Assembly: GCA_010671905.1 (NCBI GenBank)
Contig: JAAHII010000001.1
Location: forward strand, 1,364,001-1,428,000
DNA length: 64,000 nt
Direction: 5' to 3'
Source of the DNA: Leptolyngbya sp. SIOISBB
Lineage (GTDB): Bacteria > Cyanobacteriota > Cyanobacteriia > Phormidesmidales > Phormidesmidaceae
This document shows, one piece after another, positions 26,229-35,284 of this stretch. Position numbers and translations under genes: made by a program. Position 1 is the first letter of the stretch, and the number at the start of each line of letters is the position of its first letter. The notes under the pieces were generated by a model that ran no database searches, had not been told where the DNA came from, and was given only the letters and a program-made list of their open reading frames with translations.

Positions 26229-27158
26229 TCAGTCGTGCTGCGCTCCAACATGATTGTCGCCAGTGACTTCGGCTGCTGCCGCAACCCAGAGCCTCCGCAG
26301 CCAGCGGTGGGCGGGGTCGGCGTCTACACGCGGATGCCATATGAGATTCACTGCATACGGTTCGAGCTTGAGAGGCGGCTCGACGATCTCCAGTTCGAGC
26401 GAGGCGGCCAGTATGATCGCTACGCGCCGAGATAGTGTCAGCACATAGTCGGAGTCCGCGACCAGCGCTGCTGCTGCCTGAAATGACGGGACGGCGCGCA
26501 GAACGCGACGCTCGAACCCTTGCGCGCGCAACAGCTCATCCATACGCCCACCCGGTCGGCCCCTCGGCGCGACTTGAACATGGTCCAACCCAACAAAACG
26601 CTTGAGCGTCATCCGTTGACCCGCCAGCGCATGGCCTTTTCGAAGCACGCACACAGGACGATCGGTGATGAGTATTTGCGTCATGATCTCGGGCGGCAGT
26701 TCGTCGTAGACCCCAATGGCTAGATCGGTGCTGCCTTGTCGCAGTGCCTCAGCATCGTCGCCTGTGGCAGGGACGAAGCGCAAACGTAGCTGTGGTGCTT
26801 GTTGCCGTGCCATGCGGTCGAGCGCGCTGCCCATCACGAAATGCACATAGTCGGTCACATTAATAACAAATTCTCGGTCGACGGTCTCTGGTGAGAACGT
26901 GTCGCCAAGGGTGAACAGTTGCTCCGCTTGGGCCACCAAGCTGTGCACACGAGGCTTCAGTGTCTCAGCAAGGGTTGTGAGCACCATGCCTTGGCCCGCG
27001 CGTACCAGGATTGGATCGCCGAGGCGGTCGCGGATGCGCGCCAAGGTATGACTCATTGCAGGTGTAGACAAGCCCACGCGTTCAGCAGCGCGGGTGACGC
27101 TGCTCTCTTGCAGCAGCGCGTCGAGGGCGATGAGGAGCGAGAGATCGGAAACGTTCAT
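26229..27158 (-). CDS. LysR-family transcriptional regulator
   Basis: A 309-residue LTTR. The N-terminal winged helix-turn-helix is clear (LDALLQESSVTRAAERVGLSTPAMSHTLARIRDRLGD). A linker helix leads to a two-lobed effector-binding domain (residues about 90-300) with the NodD/NahR-like features VTDYVHF and RLRFVPATGDDAEALRQGSTDLAIG. I start at ATG 27158 (MNVSDLSLL), the usual position for this branch; the track start at 27203 adds 15 residues. It lies upstream of and in the same direction as the DJ-1, ABM and SDR genes, so it likely controls them. Confidence 0.9.
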   Translation of the reverse strand: MNVSDLSLLIALDALLQESSVTRAAERVGLSTPAMSHTLARIRDRLGDPILVRAGQGMVLTTLAETLKPRVHSLVAQAEQLFTLGDTFSPETVDREFVINVTDYVHFVMGSALDRMARQQAPQLRLRFVPATGDDAEALRQGSTDLAIGVYDELPPEIMTQILITDRPVCVLRKGHALAGQRMTLKRFVGLDHVQVAPRGRPGGRMDELLRAQGFERRVLRAVPSFQAAAALVADSDYVLTLSRRVAIILAASLELEIVEPPLKLEPYAVNLIWHPRVDADPAHRWLRRLWVAAAAEVTGDNHVGAQHD

Positions 27159-27302
27159 CGCATTCAATCTTATTCGCGATCGGTCGCGGCTAGGGAAACC
27201 CAACTGTCAAATGGGTGAATGACCTGTTGCATGCGCGATCGCCTAAACACCACCCGATAATTCTCAGCATTTGGGAGGCTGATTATACTGAACACGTCTA
27301 CC

Positions 27303-27320
27303 TAATCGCTCATATCAGGG
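27303..27320 (+). repeat. Direct repeat upstream of the NTPase gene, copy 1
   Basis: TAATCGCTCATATCAGGG, matching TAAACGCTCATATAAGGG at 27380-27397 at 16 of 18 positions. Possible regulator-binding sites. Confidence 0.6.
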
Positions 27321-27379
27321 TATTGGGCTGACGGAGTTCCAACTCATCAACCGTATAAGGGGATTAGAGTTTTTTGGCC

Positions 27380-27397
27380 TAAACGCTCATATAAGGG
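27380..27397 (+). repeat. Direct repeat upstream of the NTPase gene, copy 2
   Basis: TAAACGCTCATATAAGGG; 77 bases from copy 1, in the same orientation, about 170 bases before the gene start. Confidence 0.6.
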
Positions 27398-27564
27398 AGT
27401 TATTTGGAATGCGTCAGTCCAATAAATAGTTATGTGTTTTAGGGTGACGGGTTTCGATCCATAGCGGCCATTGAGATTTGTACAATGACCCCAACAGTTT
27501 CCCCAAATGTGGCTCTTCTAAGAGACTTTGCGTGTCATGTCGCTAGAGCCGCTTGAGCGAATTT

Positions 27565-30548
27565 ATGAATACACCTAGTTGGGAAGTTTTTCGCTCCCGA
27601 AGCGATCAAGAAACAGTTTTTGAAAGAGATGTGGCGCGAAGGTTATTTTGCCATGAGGCTGGCGTTGAACCAGCGCTGTTAACTTGTCCTCCTAACTACC
27701 CAGGCATCGAAAATATACCGATAGAATCAACCGAGGGCTGGGTGGCCTTTCAAGCGAAGCACAGCCTCAATGGTAGCCAAAATGGTGATGCTTTCGATAG
27801 CCTCCGAAAAGTCATCAAACTTGTTGGCGACAGTGACTTCCAACTAAATAAAATCTACTGTTTTTCTTCGGGCGTAGCTCCGGCTACCCCAACGGCACAA
27901 ACCGCAGAACAGCGACGAATCGTTGCTGATTTGAGCGATGTGGGAATTGCCGTTGAATGGTACTACTCCGATCGAATTCTCACTATTCTGGAGGATGCAA
28001 CTGACCCAAACTTGGTGCGAGCCTCGCAGGCATTTTTTGAGGAGTTGCCTCAGCCTTATCTTGATCAACAAGAAAGCACAGCAAATCCAGAGGGCTTCAG
28101 ACGTTTACGTTTCAATGAGCGGCTTTCCGAATTTACCGGTCGCCTGACAGAATTGGAGCAACTGGATCAGTTCACCAATACCGATGACAACTTCTGCTGG
28201 TGGCTGGTCACAGGCCCGGGCCTATCTGGAAAATCACGCCTACTTCTGGAACATTGCCGTAGTCTTGAAAACTGGCATTGGGGTTGGCTTGAGGCCGATC
28301 TTGACGATTTTACTTTTTCTGATTGGATACCGGATCAAGACACTTTCATCGTCGTTGACTACATACTCGGTCGCGAACTACAACTTCAAAGACTATTCCA
28401 GCAAATCCGGCCTGTTAGCCGGTCAGATCGTTTTGTTCATAAAGTACGACTCATTTTGCTCGAACGCGAATACTCTGGATGGCTGCGTGCTGTCGAGCAT
28501 GCTCCGAGTATCGGCAACTGGATTGCTGAAAGAAAATTTATGCGGGACGCTCTAACGCTCGATCGCATTCCAAACGTTTTTGCCGCTATTGAAGATTTCC
28601 CCCCGGGGCAATTCATGGAAGCCATTGAGGAGTTATTGCACCGAGAAGCACAACGACGCTGGCAAGATGTTCCACAAGTGGCTTTTGACGCACTGGTTTT
28701 AGCAACTGCTTCCGGGGGCCTTTCATTAGAAGAACAAACCGGGCCGTTTCGACCAGAAACTAAATCGTACTTGGACGAGCTCAATTGCAGCGAATCGGTC
28801 GCGCAGATGATCGGGGTTGAACATTCACCTAAATTTCTACCCGCCACTTCAGCCCGATGTATTCGGTGAGCTATTTGTTCTTGAAGCCCTTCAGAACGCT
28901 AACCCAAGTTCCCGTGAGCATATCCTCCAACGTGCTTATGAGCTTAATGCATCGAGTTTAGTGAATTTCTTATATCGTTGCGCTCAATCATTCCCTGAGC
29001 ACCCTGCGCTGAGAAATGTACTTAGTGATTGGTCTTACGACAATGAGTCCCGATTGGCTTATCTTGCAGTCTTTGCCAACGGGCTGCATAGCGATACATT
29101 CACTGAAGAGCTGAGGCTGAACACCTATCGAGAAATCATGGAGGAACTTTCAGTACCCTCCGGAGATTTACTTTTTATCGAAAGAGCAATATTCGGAAAG
29201 ATACTGGCGTTATTTCCAGAAAATAACTTGCAGATCGAACCAGCTGAAATTCAACTGCTTGCTCCAGTACAAATCGCTGCGCAGCCCACTAATAACGAGG
29301 AATCAAATCCCGATATTCTTTCCTCGCTGCTTCCCGAGGAATACTGTTATGTCGTGTCAGATGCCTGGCGTCAGCTTGACGATATAAAAAAGCTCACTTT
29401 ACTCGGACCACATCTAGTGGAGATTTTTCACCACCAAATTATCAGAAGCCTGGCAGTCCACCCTGGGCAATTGGAAGTCGCACAGGAGTTGCTTTATGAG
29501 CTTGTACAAATTTTGGAACTATCAAACGGCGGTCGCTACGCCGCAACCATTATGGCCTTCCAGCACCTTTGTGCAAACGTTATTGCAGCTCTCGTGCAAT
29601 TTAGCCATAGATCCGCAGATGCGATGGATTGGGCCGACGAAATTAGGCGGCAGGCAAACGCTCTTTCGACTCTAACTCGGGAGGGACAGTGGATGATTTT
29701 CCAGTCTTCAAACTTGGACCGAATTGATATGGGTTTGACTGTAATGGTGTCCCACTATCGCCATCGGGACTACCGGTACAAACTACAACGTTTAGAAGCC
29801 ATCCGCTGCCGTAGTAATAATGAACCACTCAAGATGCTTACATACGTCCAGGCAGCAGTCGCAGCATCAAATGGCTTTGATGGGGAAGATGAAGCCCGAG
29901 AAGCGAGCACTGTTCTTGAGCGGTGTCGTGAGTACACTGCGATAGTTGGCACCCCAGAGATTGCCGCATCTTTCGCTATGATCCTTGGGAATTTAACGGG
30001 TGCTGCGACATCGTATGATCTGGGCCAAACATCTTGGGATTTCTTTGTAGAAGTTGCAGAACTTGCACGCCGTTACCCAGAGCCACAACACAAAATAGTC
30101 AATTCAGTTCTTAACAGGCTTAGCACTTATTTCCAAAACAAAATAAAGAGCGGTGATCTTGACGTGGCCAGACAGGCGTTGCTCCTTGCACGCAGCATGA
30201 TTGAATCTGCCAATACAGTTGATTATGAAGATATGCAGCGTTTATATGTAGGGGCATTTTTTGATTCACCACTTCTCCAGTTCGTGACCGGGAAGCCGAC
30301 CCTGTATGAGGAAGCTAAAGAGATGGCGCGATTTGTTGCCAGTTCGCCAGCCGTTAACTGGCAACATAATGATGCAGAATACTCATGCATTAAGTAAATA
30401 CTTCTCTGAGGGGCAGCGTGCAGTTAATGAAGGGGATCGCTCAAGAGCAGAGCGTGCTCTTGAAGTCTTGGAATTCTACTCGAACATTGATCAAACAAAC
30501 GACTACAGTCAGATCATTTCGATAATTCAAGGGCAGTTGGACACCTGA
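27565..30548 (+). pseudogene. Avs-like STAND NTPase with PD-(D/E)XK-like N-terminus, frameshifted twice
   Basis: Three consecutive frames form one protein of about 990 residues. Residues 1-150 look like a restriction-type nuclease: an early Glu in FERDVARRL and the pair PGIENIPI ... WVAFQAKHS, a QxK version of (D/E)xK. Next comes a P-loop NTPase with GRLTELEQL, Walker A GPGLSGKSRLL and Walker-B-like FIVVDY. From about residue 430 a long all-helical, TPR-like part follows. Frame 1 stops at 28869 while frame 2 already reads PPLQPDVFGELFVLEAL from 28845; dropping one G in CTACCCGCCACTT joins them. A similar shift near 30390 joins EYSCIK to YFSEGQRAVNEGD. Nuclease-NTPase-helical sensor is the architecture of antiviral STAND (Avs) systems. 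ATG 27565 is preferred to TTG 27553. Confidence 0.7.
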
Positions 30549-30589
30549 TCGTGCATCTCCACACCCCCCTTTCTCTAGACCTATTTTGC

Positions 30590-31192
30590 CTACCAAATTT
30601 TTGCCATCTGCAATTGGAACCCCGGTAGTTCTGGGTCGCCGCTGACCCCGTCAGGATTCTCCAAAATCTTGGGTGCTTGGCCAGGGCGATAGACATGCAC
30701 TTGGCGCGATTGGCGATCGATCAGAAATCCCAACAGCGTTCCATTCGCCATGTATTCTTCCATCTTGGCCTGCAGCCCACTCAACGTATCGTTGGATGAC
30801 TTTAGCTCAACGACAAAATCCGGACAAATGGGCGCAAAGGACGCCTTCTCGTTCTCTGTTAGTGCGTTCCAGCGTTCGAGTCGAATCCACGCTGCGTCGG
30901 GCGATCGCGTCGCTCCATTGGGTAGCGTAAAGCCAGCACTTGAATCAAAACCTAGCCCAGTACCATCCTGTTCGGCCCAGTTACCAATCTGCACCGCTAA
31001 ATTGAAGTTGCGGTTTCCCGTGTCTGAAAAGGCAGGTGGCATGATGATCACCTCTCCATTGGCACTGCGCTCGATACGCAAATTGCGATTGGCCTGACAA
31101 AATTCGTAGAACTCTGCCATCGTCATCTCAATCGGCATCGGCAGGTTCACTGTCAGAGGTACGCTCTCCGTCTGAATCAGCAGCGTTGTCAT
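30590..31192 (-). CDS. Uma2 family endonuclease-like protein (DUF820)
   Basis: A 200-residue DUF820 protein, a PD-(D/E)XK superfamily member greatly expanded in cyanobacteria. The active-site-like pattern is present: SPDAAWI, then CPDFVVELKSSND (D-x(n)-E-x-K). The N-terminal half carries RIERSANGEVIIMPP, typical of the family. Whether these proteins cut DNA in the cell is unproven; many lie near mobile regions. It ends convergent to the STAND-like gene 41 bases away and contains a HIP1 site, so it appears native. Confidence 0.9.
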   Translation of the reverse strand: MTTLLIQTESVPLTVNLPMPIEMTMAEFYEFCQANRNLRIERSANGEVIIMPPAFSDTGNRNFNLAVQIGNWAEQDGTGLGFDSSAGFTLPNGATRSPDAAWIRLERWNALTENEKASFAPICPDFVVELKSSNDTLSGLQAKMEEYMANGTLLGFLIDRQSRQVHVYRPGQAPKILENPDGVSGDPELPGFQLQMAKIW

Positions 31193-31532
31193 GGGTCACC
31201 TTTGGTCGTCTAATCACCAGGGCTTAGCATTGATCATTACCGTTGATCCTAGTCCTGATTGAGTCAGGTGACACCAAAAAGCTTGAGTTTCACGTTACGT
31301 TCTCCCTTGCATCCAGCCACCAACCACACGCTTCTAAATAGAAGTTGGCTATGTGTCCCAATATCAATTCTTTCACAGCGGCTCCTCACGGCAATCCTGG
31401 CTGTTCCTATCCCTAAATCCCCACAAAACCCATCCCTGAATCCCCACATCTGGGGACTACGTGTACCCACATCCGTTCATATTTTTGAGTTGTTAACAAC
31501 CGTCGTGATTAGAGAAGGCGATCTCAACTCCC
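31193..31532. other. Intergenic region upstream of the small broken genes
   Basis: No gene, repeat or structure that I can support. Confidence 0.5.
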
Positions 31533-31815
31533 ATGAATCAACTCCACCGTTCAACCCACGATCATCCGCTTGACCAGTACGAAATCTGTGTCAAAGGACA
31601 TCTTGATCAGCGGTGGAGTGATTGGTTTGAGGGATTTGCGATATGCCCTGACAGAAAACGGTGAAACGCAGTTGTCTGGCCCAGTGGTTGATCAGGCAGC
31701 GCTATATGGCCTGCTGATTAAGGTGCGTGATTTGGGGCTGCCACTGGTCTCAGTCATGCCGGTCCAATTCACACAAACAGAAATTGCAGACAAGCAAACA
31801 GGAGAACACCCATGA
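31533..31815 (+). pseudogene. Small conserved protein (YEI-VKGHL type), frameshifted
   Basis: The track ORF 31570-31815 is the second half of a gene that begins at ATG 31533 in another frame. The first frame reads DQYEICVKGHLDQRWSDWFEGF, the second ALTENGETQLSGPVVDQAALYGLLIKVRDLG. Together they make a 93-residue small protein of a type I recall in bacteria as paired with DUF6326-like membrane proteins; function unknown. One surplus base near 31645 (GCGATATGCCC) explains the shift. Its TGA overlaps the ATG of the next gene (ATGA), indicating translational coupling. Confidence 0.7.
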
Positions 31816-32248
31816 ATTTACAGAAGCAGATATTGACGATAGAGATGAAAGCCATGCTCTCGACCCTGTGGATGTTTTATCTTTTCAACGTCATCTTTCG
31901 ATGATATCCACGAATTCATTGAACCGGGTTTCATTGAGCAGATGATGACCGGCACCTTCAACGACATCCAAATCACAGAACCGCTGCTGCTGTTTGGGGG
32001 TTTTGTGGCCGAAGTGCCGATCGCGATGGTGCTGTTTTCCCGGCTCTTACCCTACGGCCCCAACCGTTGGGCCAACATCATCGCCGCCCTGATCACCCTC
32101 GCCCTTGAAATCAACAACGGCACCACCGAATCTGGATGATACCTTTCATATGATCTTTGAGATCGCTGCACTGTCATTCATCATTTGGTCAGCCTGGCGG
32201 TGGCGAAACCCAACACTTAAGAGCGACTCAACCGTTCAGAAGGCATGA
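31812..32248 (+). pseudogene. DUF6326-like membrane protein, two frame shifts
   Basis: Reading three frames in turn gives one small membrane protein: LSTLWMFYLFNVIF from ATG 31812, then HEFIEPGFIEQ...LLLFGGFVAEVPIAMVLFSRLLP from 31903, then LDDTFHMIFEIAALSFIIWSAWRWR to the TGA at 32248. About 145 residues with four membrane helices, as in the DUF6326 family. One surplus base near 31900 and one near 32130 must be removed. The track shows only the middle piece (31942-32139). Function unknown. Confidence 0.7.
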
Positions 32249-32313
32249 TTTTTGCCGACGTGCTTCAGATAAGAGAAATAAAGCAGCCATTCAGTTAAAC
32301 CAAGGAGGATGTA

Positions 32314-32958
32314 ATGAACGCTTCAGCTAAATTTTGGAACAAAGTTGCCGACGGTTATGCCAAACAACCGATCGCGGATGAAGCCGCCTATCAAAAGAAA
32401 CTCCAGGTCACACAGGAGTATTTGCAGCCCAGTATGAACGTGCTGGAATTTGGTTGCGGCACGGGTTCGACCGCGATTGTCCATGCCCCTTACGTACAGC
32501 ATATCCGAGCCATCGATTTTTTAGCCAACATGATTGCGATCGCCCAAGAAAAAGCCGCCGCCCAAAACATCCCAAACGTTACCTTTGAGCAAGCCAGCAT
32601 TGACGAGCTAAGCGTCCCTGAAGGCACTTACGATGCGGTGTTGGGCTTGAATGTTTTACACCTACTTGCCAATAAGGAAGCGGCGATCGCTAAGGTCCAC
32701 AACCTGCTCCAACCGGGCGGCGTTTTCATTACCAGTACCATCTGCCTGGGGGATACGATGGCTTGGTTTAAGCTAATTGCTCCTGTGGGCAAAGCTTTGG
32801 GACTGTTCCCATTGGTCAAGGTCTTTACGATCAACGACTTAGCGAAAAGTTTGACGGATGCGGGATTTGCGATCGATTACCAGTGGCAAGCGGGCGACTA
32901 TAAATCACCCATTGGTAACGCGAAAATCATGTTCATCGTAGCGAAGAAGACTGAATAG
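32314..32958 (+). CDS. Class I SAM-dependent methyltransferase
   Basis: A 214-residue Rossmann-fold methyltransferase. Motif I is VLEFGCGTGSTA; the acidic end of strand 2 is in IRAIDFLANMI; motif IV reads YDAVLGLNVLHLL, and LLQPGGVFI follows, as in the UbiE/Coq5-like group. The methyl acceptor is unknown. AAGGAGG lies 8-9 bases before the ATG, a strong ribosome site. The gene has a damaged near-copy two genes downstream (33523-34147), with a P-loop kinase between them, so the unit arose by tandem duplication. Confidence 0.92.
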   Translation: MNASAKFWNKVADGYAKQPIADEAAYQKKLQVTQEYLQPSMNVLEFGCGTGSTAIVHAPYVQHIRAIDFLANMIAIAQEKAAAQNIPNVTFEQASIDELSVPEGTYDAVLGLNVLHLLANKEAAIAKVHNLLQPGGVFITSTICLGDTMAWFKLIAPVGKALGLFPLVKVFTINDLAKSLTDAGFAIDYQWQAGDYKSPIGNAKIMFIVAKKTE

Positions 32959-32977
32959 AGTTGGAGGTTAAATCCCG

Positions 32978-33526
32978 ATGAAAAAAGTTGCTGTATTTGG
33001 CAATGCGGGCGGGGGAAAATCCACCCTCAGCCAACGTCTAGCTGAGATGACCGGCTTACCCTGGGTACCGCTGGATTCCCTCCAGTACCAACCCGGTGGC
33101 AGCGAAGTCCCCCATGCCGAGTTCAAAGCGGCTCATGATGAACTGCTGCAGCAAGAGCAGTGGATCGTCGATGGCTTTGGTTCAATCGATACCGTATGGG
33201 AACGACTGAAAGTGGCCGATACCCTGGTGTATCTCGATATGCCCGTGCTGCGGCACTACTGGTGGGTGACGAAGCGATTTCTGCAAGGGGCTTGGGTATC
33301 GCCTGCGGGTTGGCCGGAGGGGAGCTCGTTATTGAAAGGAACGCTGAAGTCCTACCCCACCGTCCGGTTGTGCCATGCCAAACTGACACCCAAATATCGG
33401 GACTATGTAGCGCAAGCGAAGGCGACCAAGCAGGTTTATCATCTGCGATCGCTCAAAGATATTGAGACGTTTTACCAGACGGTTGAAGACAAAACCAATG
33501 TCGCGACACCAAAAACTGAATCATGA
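32978..33526 (+). CDS. P-loop kinase (adenylate-kinase-like, DNA topology modulation/FlaR type)
   Basis: A 182-residue nucleoside-kinase-fold protein. Walker A is GNAGGGKSTL; LDSLQYQPG and WIVDGFGSIDTVWERL match the substrate lid region of FlaR/topology-modulation proteins; VYLDMPVLRHYW is the lid or Walker-B region. The natural substrate of this group is unsettled. The ATG follows the first methyltransferase by 19 bases. Its stop overlaps the next gene's ATG (ATGA), so the three are one operon. Confidence 0.88.
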   Translation: MKKVAVFGNAGGGKSTLSQRLAEMTGLPWVPLDSLQYQPGGSEVPHAEFKAAHDELLQQEQWIVDGFGSIDTVWERLKVADTLVYLDMPVLRHYWWVTKRFLQGAWVSPAGWPEGSSLLKGTLKSYPTVRLCHAKLTPKYRDYVAQAKATKQVYHLRSLKDIETFYQTVEDKTNVATPKTES

Positions 33527-34147
33527 CTCAATCAACCAAATTTTGGGACAAAATCGCCGCTAAATACGCTAAGCAGCCCATCGCCGATGAAGCCGCTTAT
33601 CAGAAAAAACTGGCGGTCACCCGCGATTACTTTCGGCTCGACATGGAAGTGTTGGAAATCGGCTGCGGTACCGGGTCAACGGCCATCCTCCATGCCCCCT
33701 ATGTCAAGCACATCCGCGCCATTGATTTCTCTGCCAATATGATTGCGATCGCCCAGGGTAAAGCCGAGGCTGAGCACATTGAGAACGTGACCTTTGAACA
33801 GGCCACCATTGAAGATCTCGATATTCCAGATCAGAGCCTGGATGCGGTGTTGGGACTCAGCATTTTGCATTTGTTGAAAGATAGGTCGGCCGCGATCGCT
33901 CGGGTCTACACAGATGCTCAAACTGGGCGGTATCTTTGTGACCAGTACCGCCTGCATCGGCGATGCCATGAGCTAGTTTAAGCTCATCGCCCCCATTGGC
34001 CGCTTCCTCGGGGTTTTCCCCTTTGTCGCCGTTTTCACCACAGAAGAGCTGGCAGATAGCCTGACCAATACCGGATTCGAGCTGGACTACCAGTGGCAAC
34101 CCAGGAAGGACAAAGCCGTGTTCATCGTGGCCAAAAAGCCTGGATAA
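33523..34147 (+). pseudogene. Second SAM methyltransferase, degenerate copy
   Basis: Close paralog of the gene at 32314: FWDKIAAKYAKQPIADEAAY and VLEIGCGTGSTAILHAPYVKHI match almost residue by residue. The frame shifts near 33912, where one surplus base precedes MLKLGGIFVTST; the continuing frame carries TAG at 33974 where the paralog has Trp (AWFKLIAP), then runs to TAA at 34147 (VFIVAKKPG). A frame shift plus a nonsense codon marks true decay. Overlaps the kinase gene by ATGA. Confidence 0.88.
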
Positions 34148-34490
34148 ACCCAGCACGTCAATCCCGTGAAATCGGGTGATCGAGACATGAGCGGCAGAGA
34201 AGCCGCACGGGAGTAAGAAGCGTTCGTAAGCTCACTCCCGACAAGCTGTGAAAGTCTCTCGCTCTCTAGAAACGGGATGAAGGATAGGACTACAAACCTG
34301 CGATCACTCGGTGGGCAGTTGCCTACCTGCGACCAGACCCATACTGCTGGTGATCGTCAACCACTTATCTCGTGCCGTCGGCACAACGCAGCCTGATCGT
34401 TCAACTCTGCGATCTGGGCTAGCCATAGTTTTCTAACCATCAAATCCACGCAGCTTATTGCCCTCTGTAAATCAGAGGGTCAACTTGATC
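34148..34490. other. Intergenic region with consecutive hairpins
   Basis: The first 100 bases are strongly structured (see the ncRNA candidate). The remainder holds no gene. Confidence 0.5.
34160..34245 (+). ncRNA. Candidate structured RNA or relict of a mobile-element end
   Basis: Three hairpins in a row: CCCG-TGAAAT-CGGG (34163-34176), GCGGC-AGAGAA-GCCGC (34191-34206) and CGGGAGT ... ACTCCCG (34208-34240). The GAGAAGCCGCACGGGAGT...ACTCCCG arrangement recalls right ends of IS200/IS605-type elements where TnpB guide RNAs are encoded, but no tnpB remains here. It may be an RNA gene, a terminator complex for the decayed operon or an IS relict. Confidence 0.35.
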
Positions 34491-35183
34491 ATGCAATTAA
34501 CGATAACACTCCCCACATTAGACCGCTGGAGAACTGCTCCCAGCATCGACACCCTGAGATCGCTCTACGATGCATCGGCCGATCAATGGCACGACAATTT
34601 GGCCCGTCTGGGTCAGCTCCATGATTATCAGTTGCTGTTTGAAAATCCGGTCGTGGGCGATCGCTTACATCATCTCGATCAGGCATCGCACATTCTCGAC
34701 TGCGGAGTGGGCACAGGAGTCTTCAGTCTGGCGCTGTTAGACAGTATCGATCAGCCAGCTCATGTTACCGGCGTTGATATTTCCTATCCCATGTTGACCC
34801 AGGCTCAACAGAATCTGGCAGATCGCTGCCCGACACTCGATGTGCGATGGGGCAATATCCGACGCTTACCCTTTGCTGATGAATCTTTTGATGCGGTCAT
34901 CTTTGCCCATGTCTTGGAGCATATGGCCGACCCCGTAGAAACATTGCGGGAGATGGTTCGCATCCTGAAACCGGGTGCTCCACTGGTTAGCTCAGTGACT
35001 CGCAAAGGATTAGGTCAACTCCTCTTGTCTCTACGTTGGCAAAATCGCGGCTACGCCGCCAATCAGTTAGACGCTTTCCTGAAAACAGCCGGACTGGAAA
35101 CCGTAAGGTCGTTTGACTATGGCGCTGGCTGGTCAAGATGGATGTGCATCGCCGCGATCGGGGTTAAAGCAAATACGAACTAA
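34491..35183 (+). CDS. Class I SAM-dependent methyltransferase (UbiE/Coq5-like)
   Basis: A 230-residue methyltransferase from ATG 34491; the track TTG 34458 is too early. Motif I reads HILDCGVGTGVFSLAL, strand 2 ends in VTGVDISYPMLTQA, and FDAVIFAHVLEHMADP plus LKPGAPLV are typical of the Methyltransf_11/25 group. Acceptor unknown; lipid-quinone or natural-product substrates are both possible. It is not closely related to the duplicated pair just upstream. No operon partner is evident. Confidence 0.9.
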   Translation: MQLTITLPTLDRWRTAPSIDTLRSLYDASADQWHDNLARLGQLHDYQLLFENPVVGDRLHHLDQASHILDCGVGTGVFSLALLDSIDQPAHVTGVDISYPMLTQAQQNLADRCPTLDVRWGNIRRLPFADESFDAVIFAHVLEHMADPVETLREMVRILKPGAPLVSSVTRKGLGQLLLSLRWQNRGYAANQLDAFLKTAGLETVRSFDYGAGWSRWMCIAAIGVKANTN

Positions 35184-35284
35184 AATGCTTTAACTGGCTA
35201 TTCACATACAGCAGTGAGCCTTTCAGATTGCTTTAGCGATTAATGAGGATCGTGGCTAAAGGTTATCAGTGAGATGCCCAAATC

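Larger units (their letters stand above)
27159..27564. other. Intergenic region upstream of the STAND-like gene
   Basis: Holds one HIP1 site (27235-27242), the only one between about 23616 and 30900, and two copies of an 18-base direct repeat described separately. No gene supported. Confidence 0.6.

Noticed and set aside
30306-30548. Separate 80-residue gene after the STAND-like ORF
   Set aside because: Its content continues the helical repeats of the preceding frame and there is no ribosome site; better explained as the frame-shifted C-terminus.
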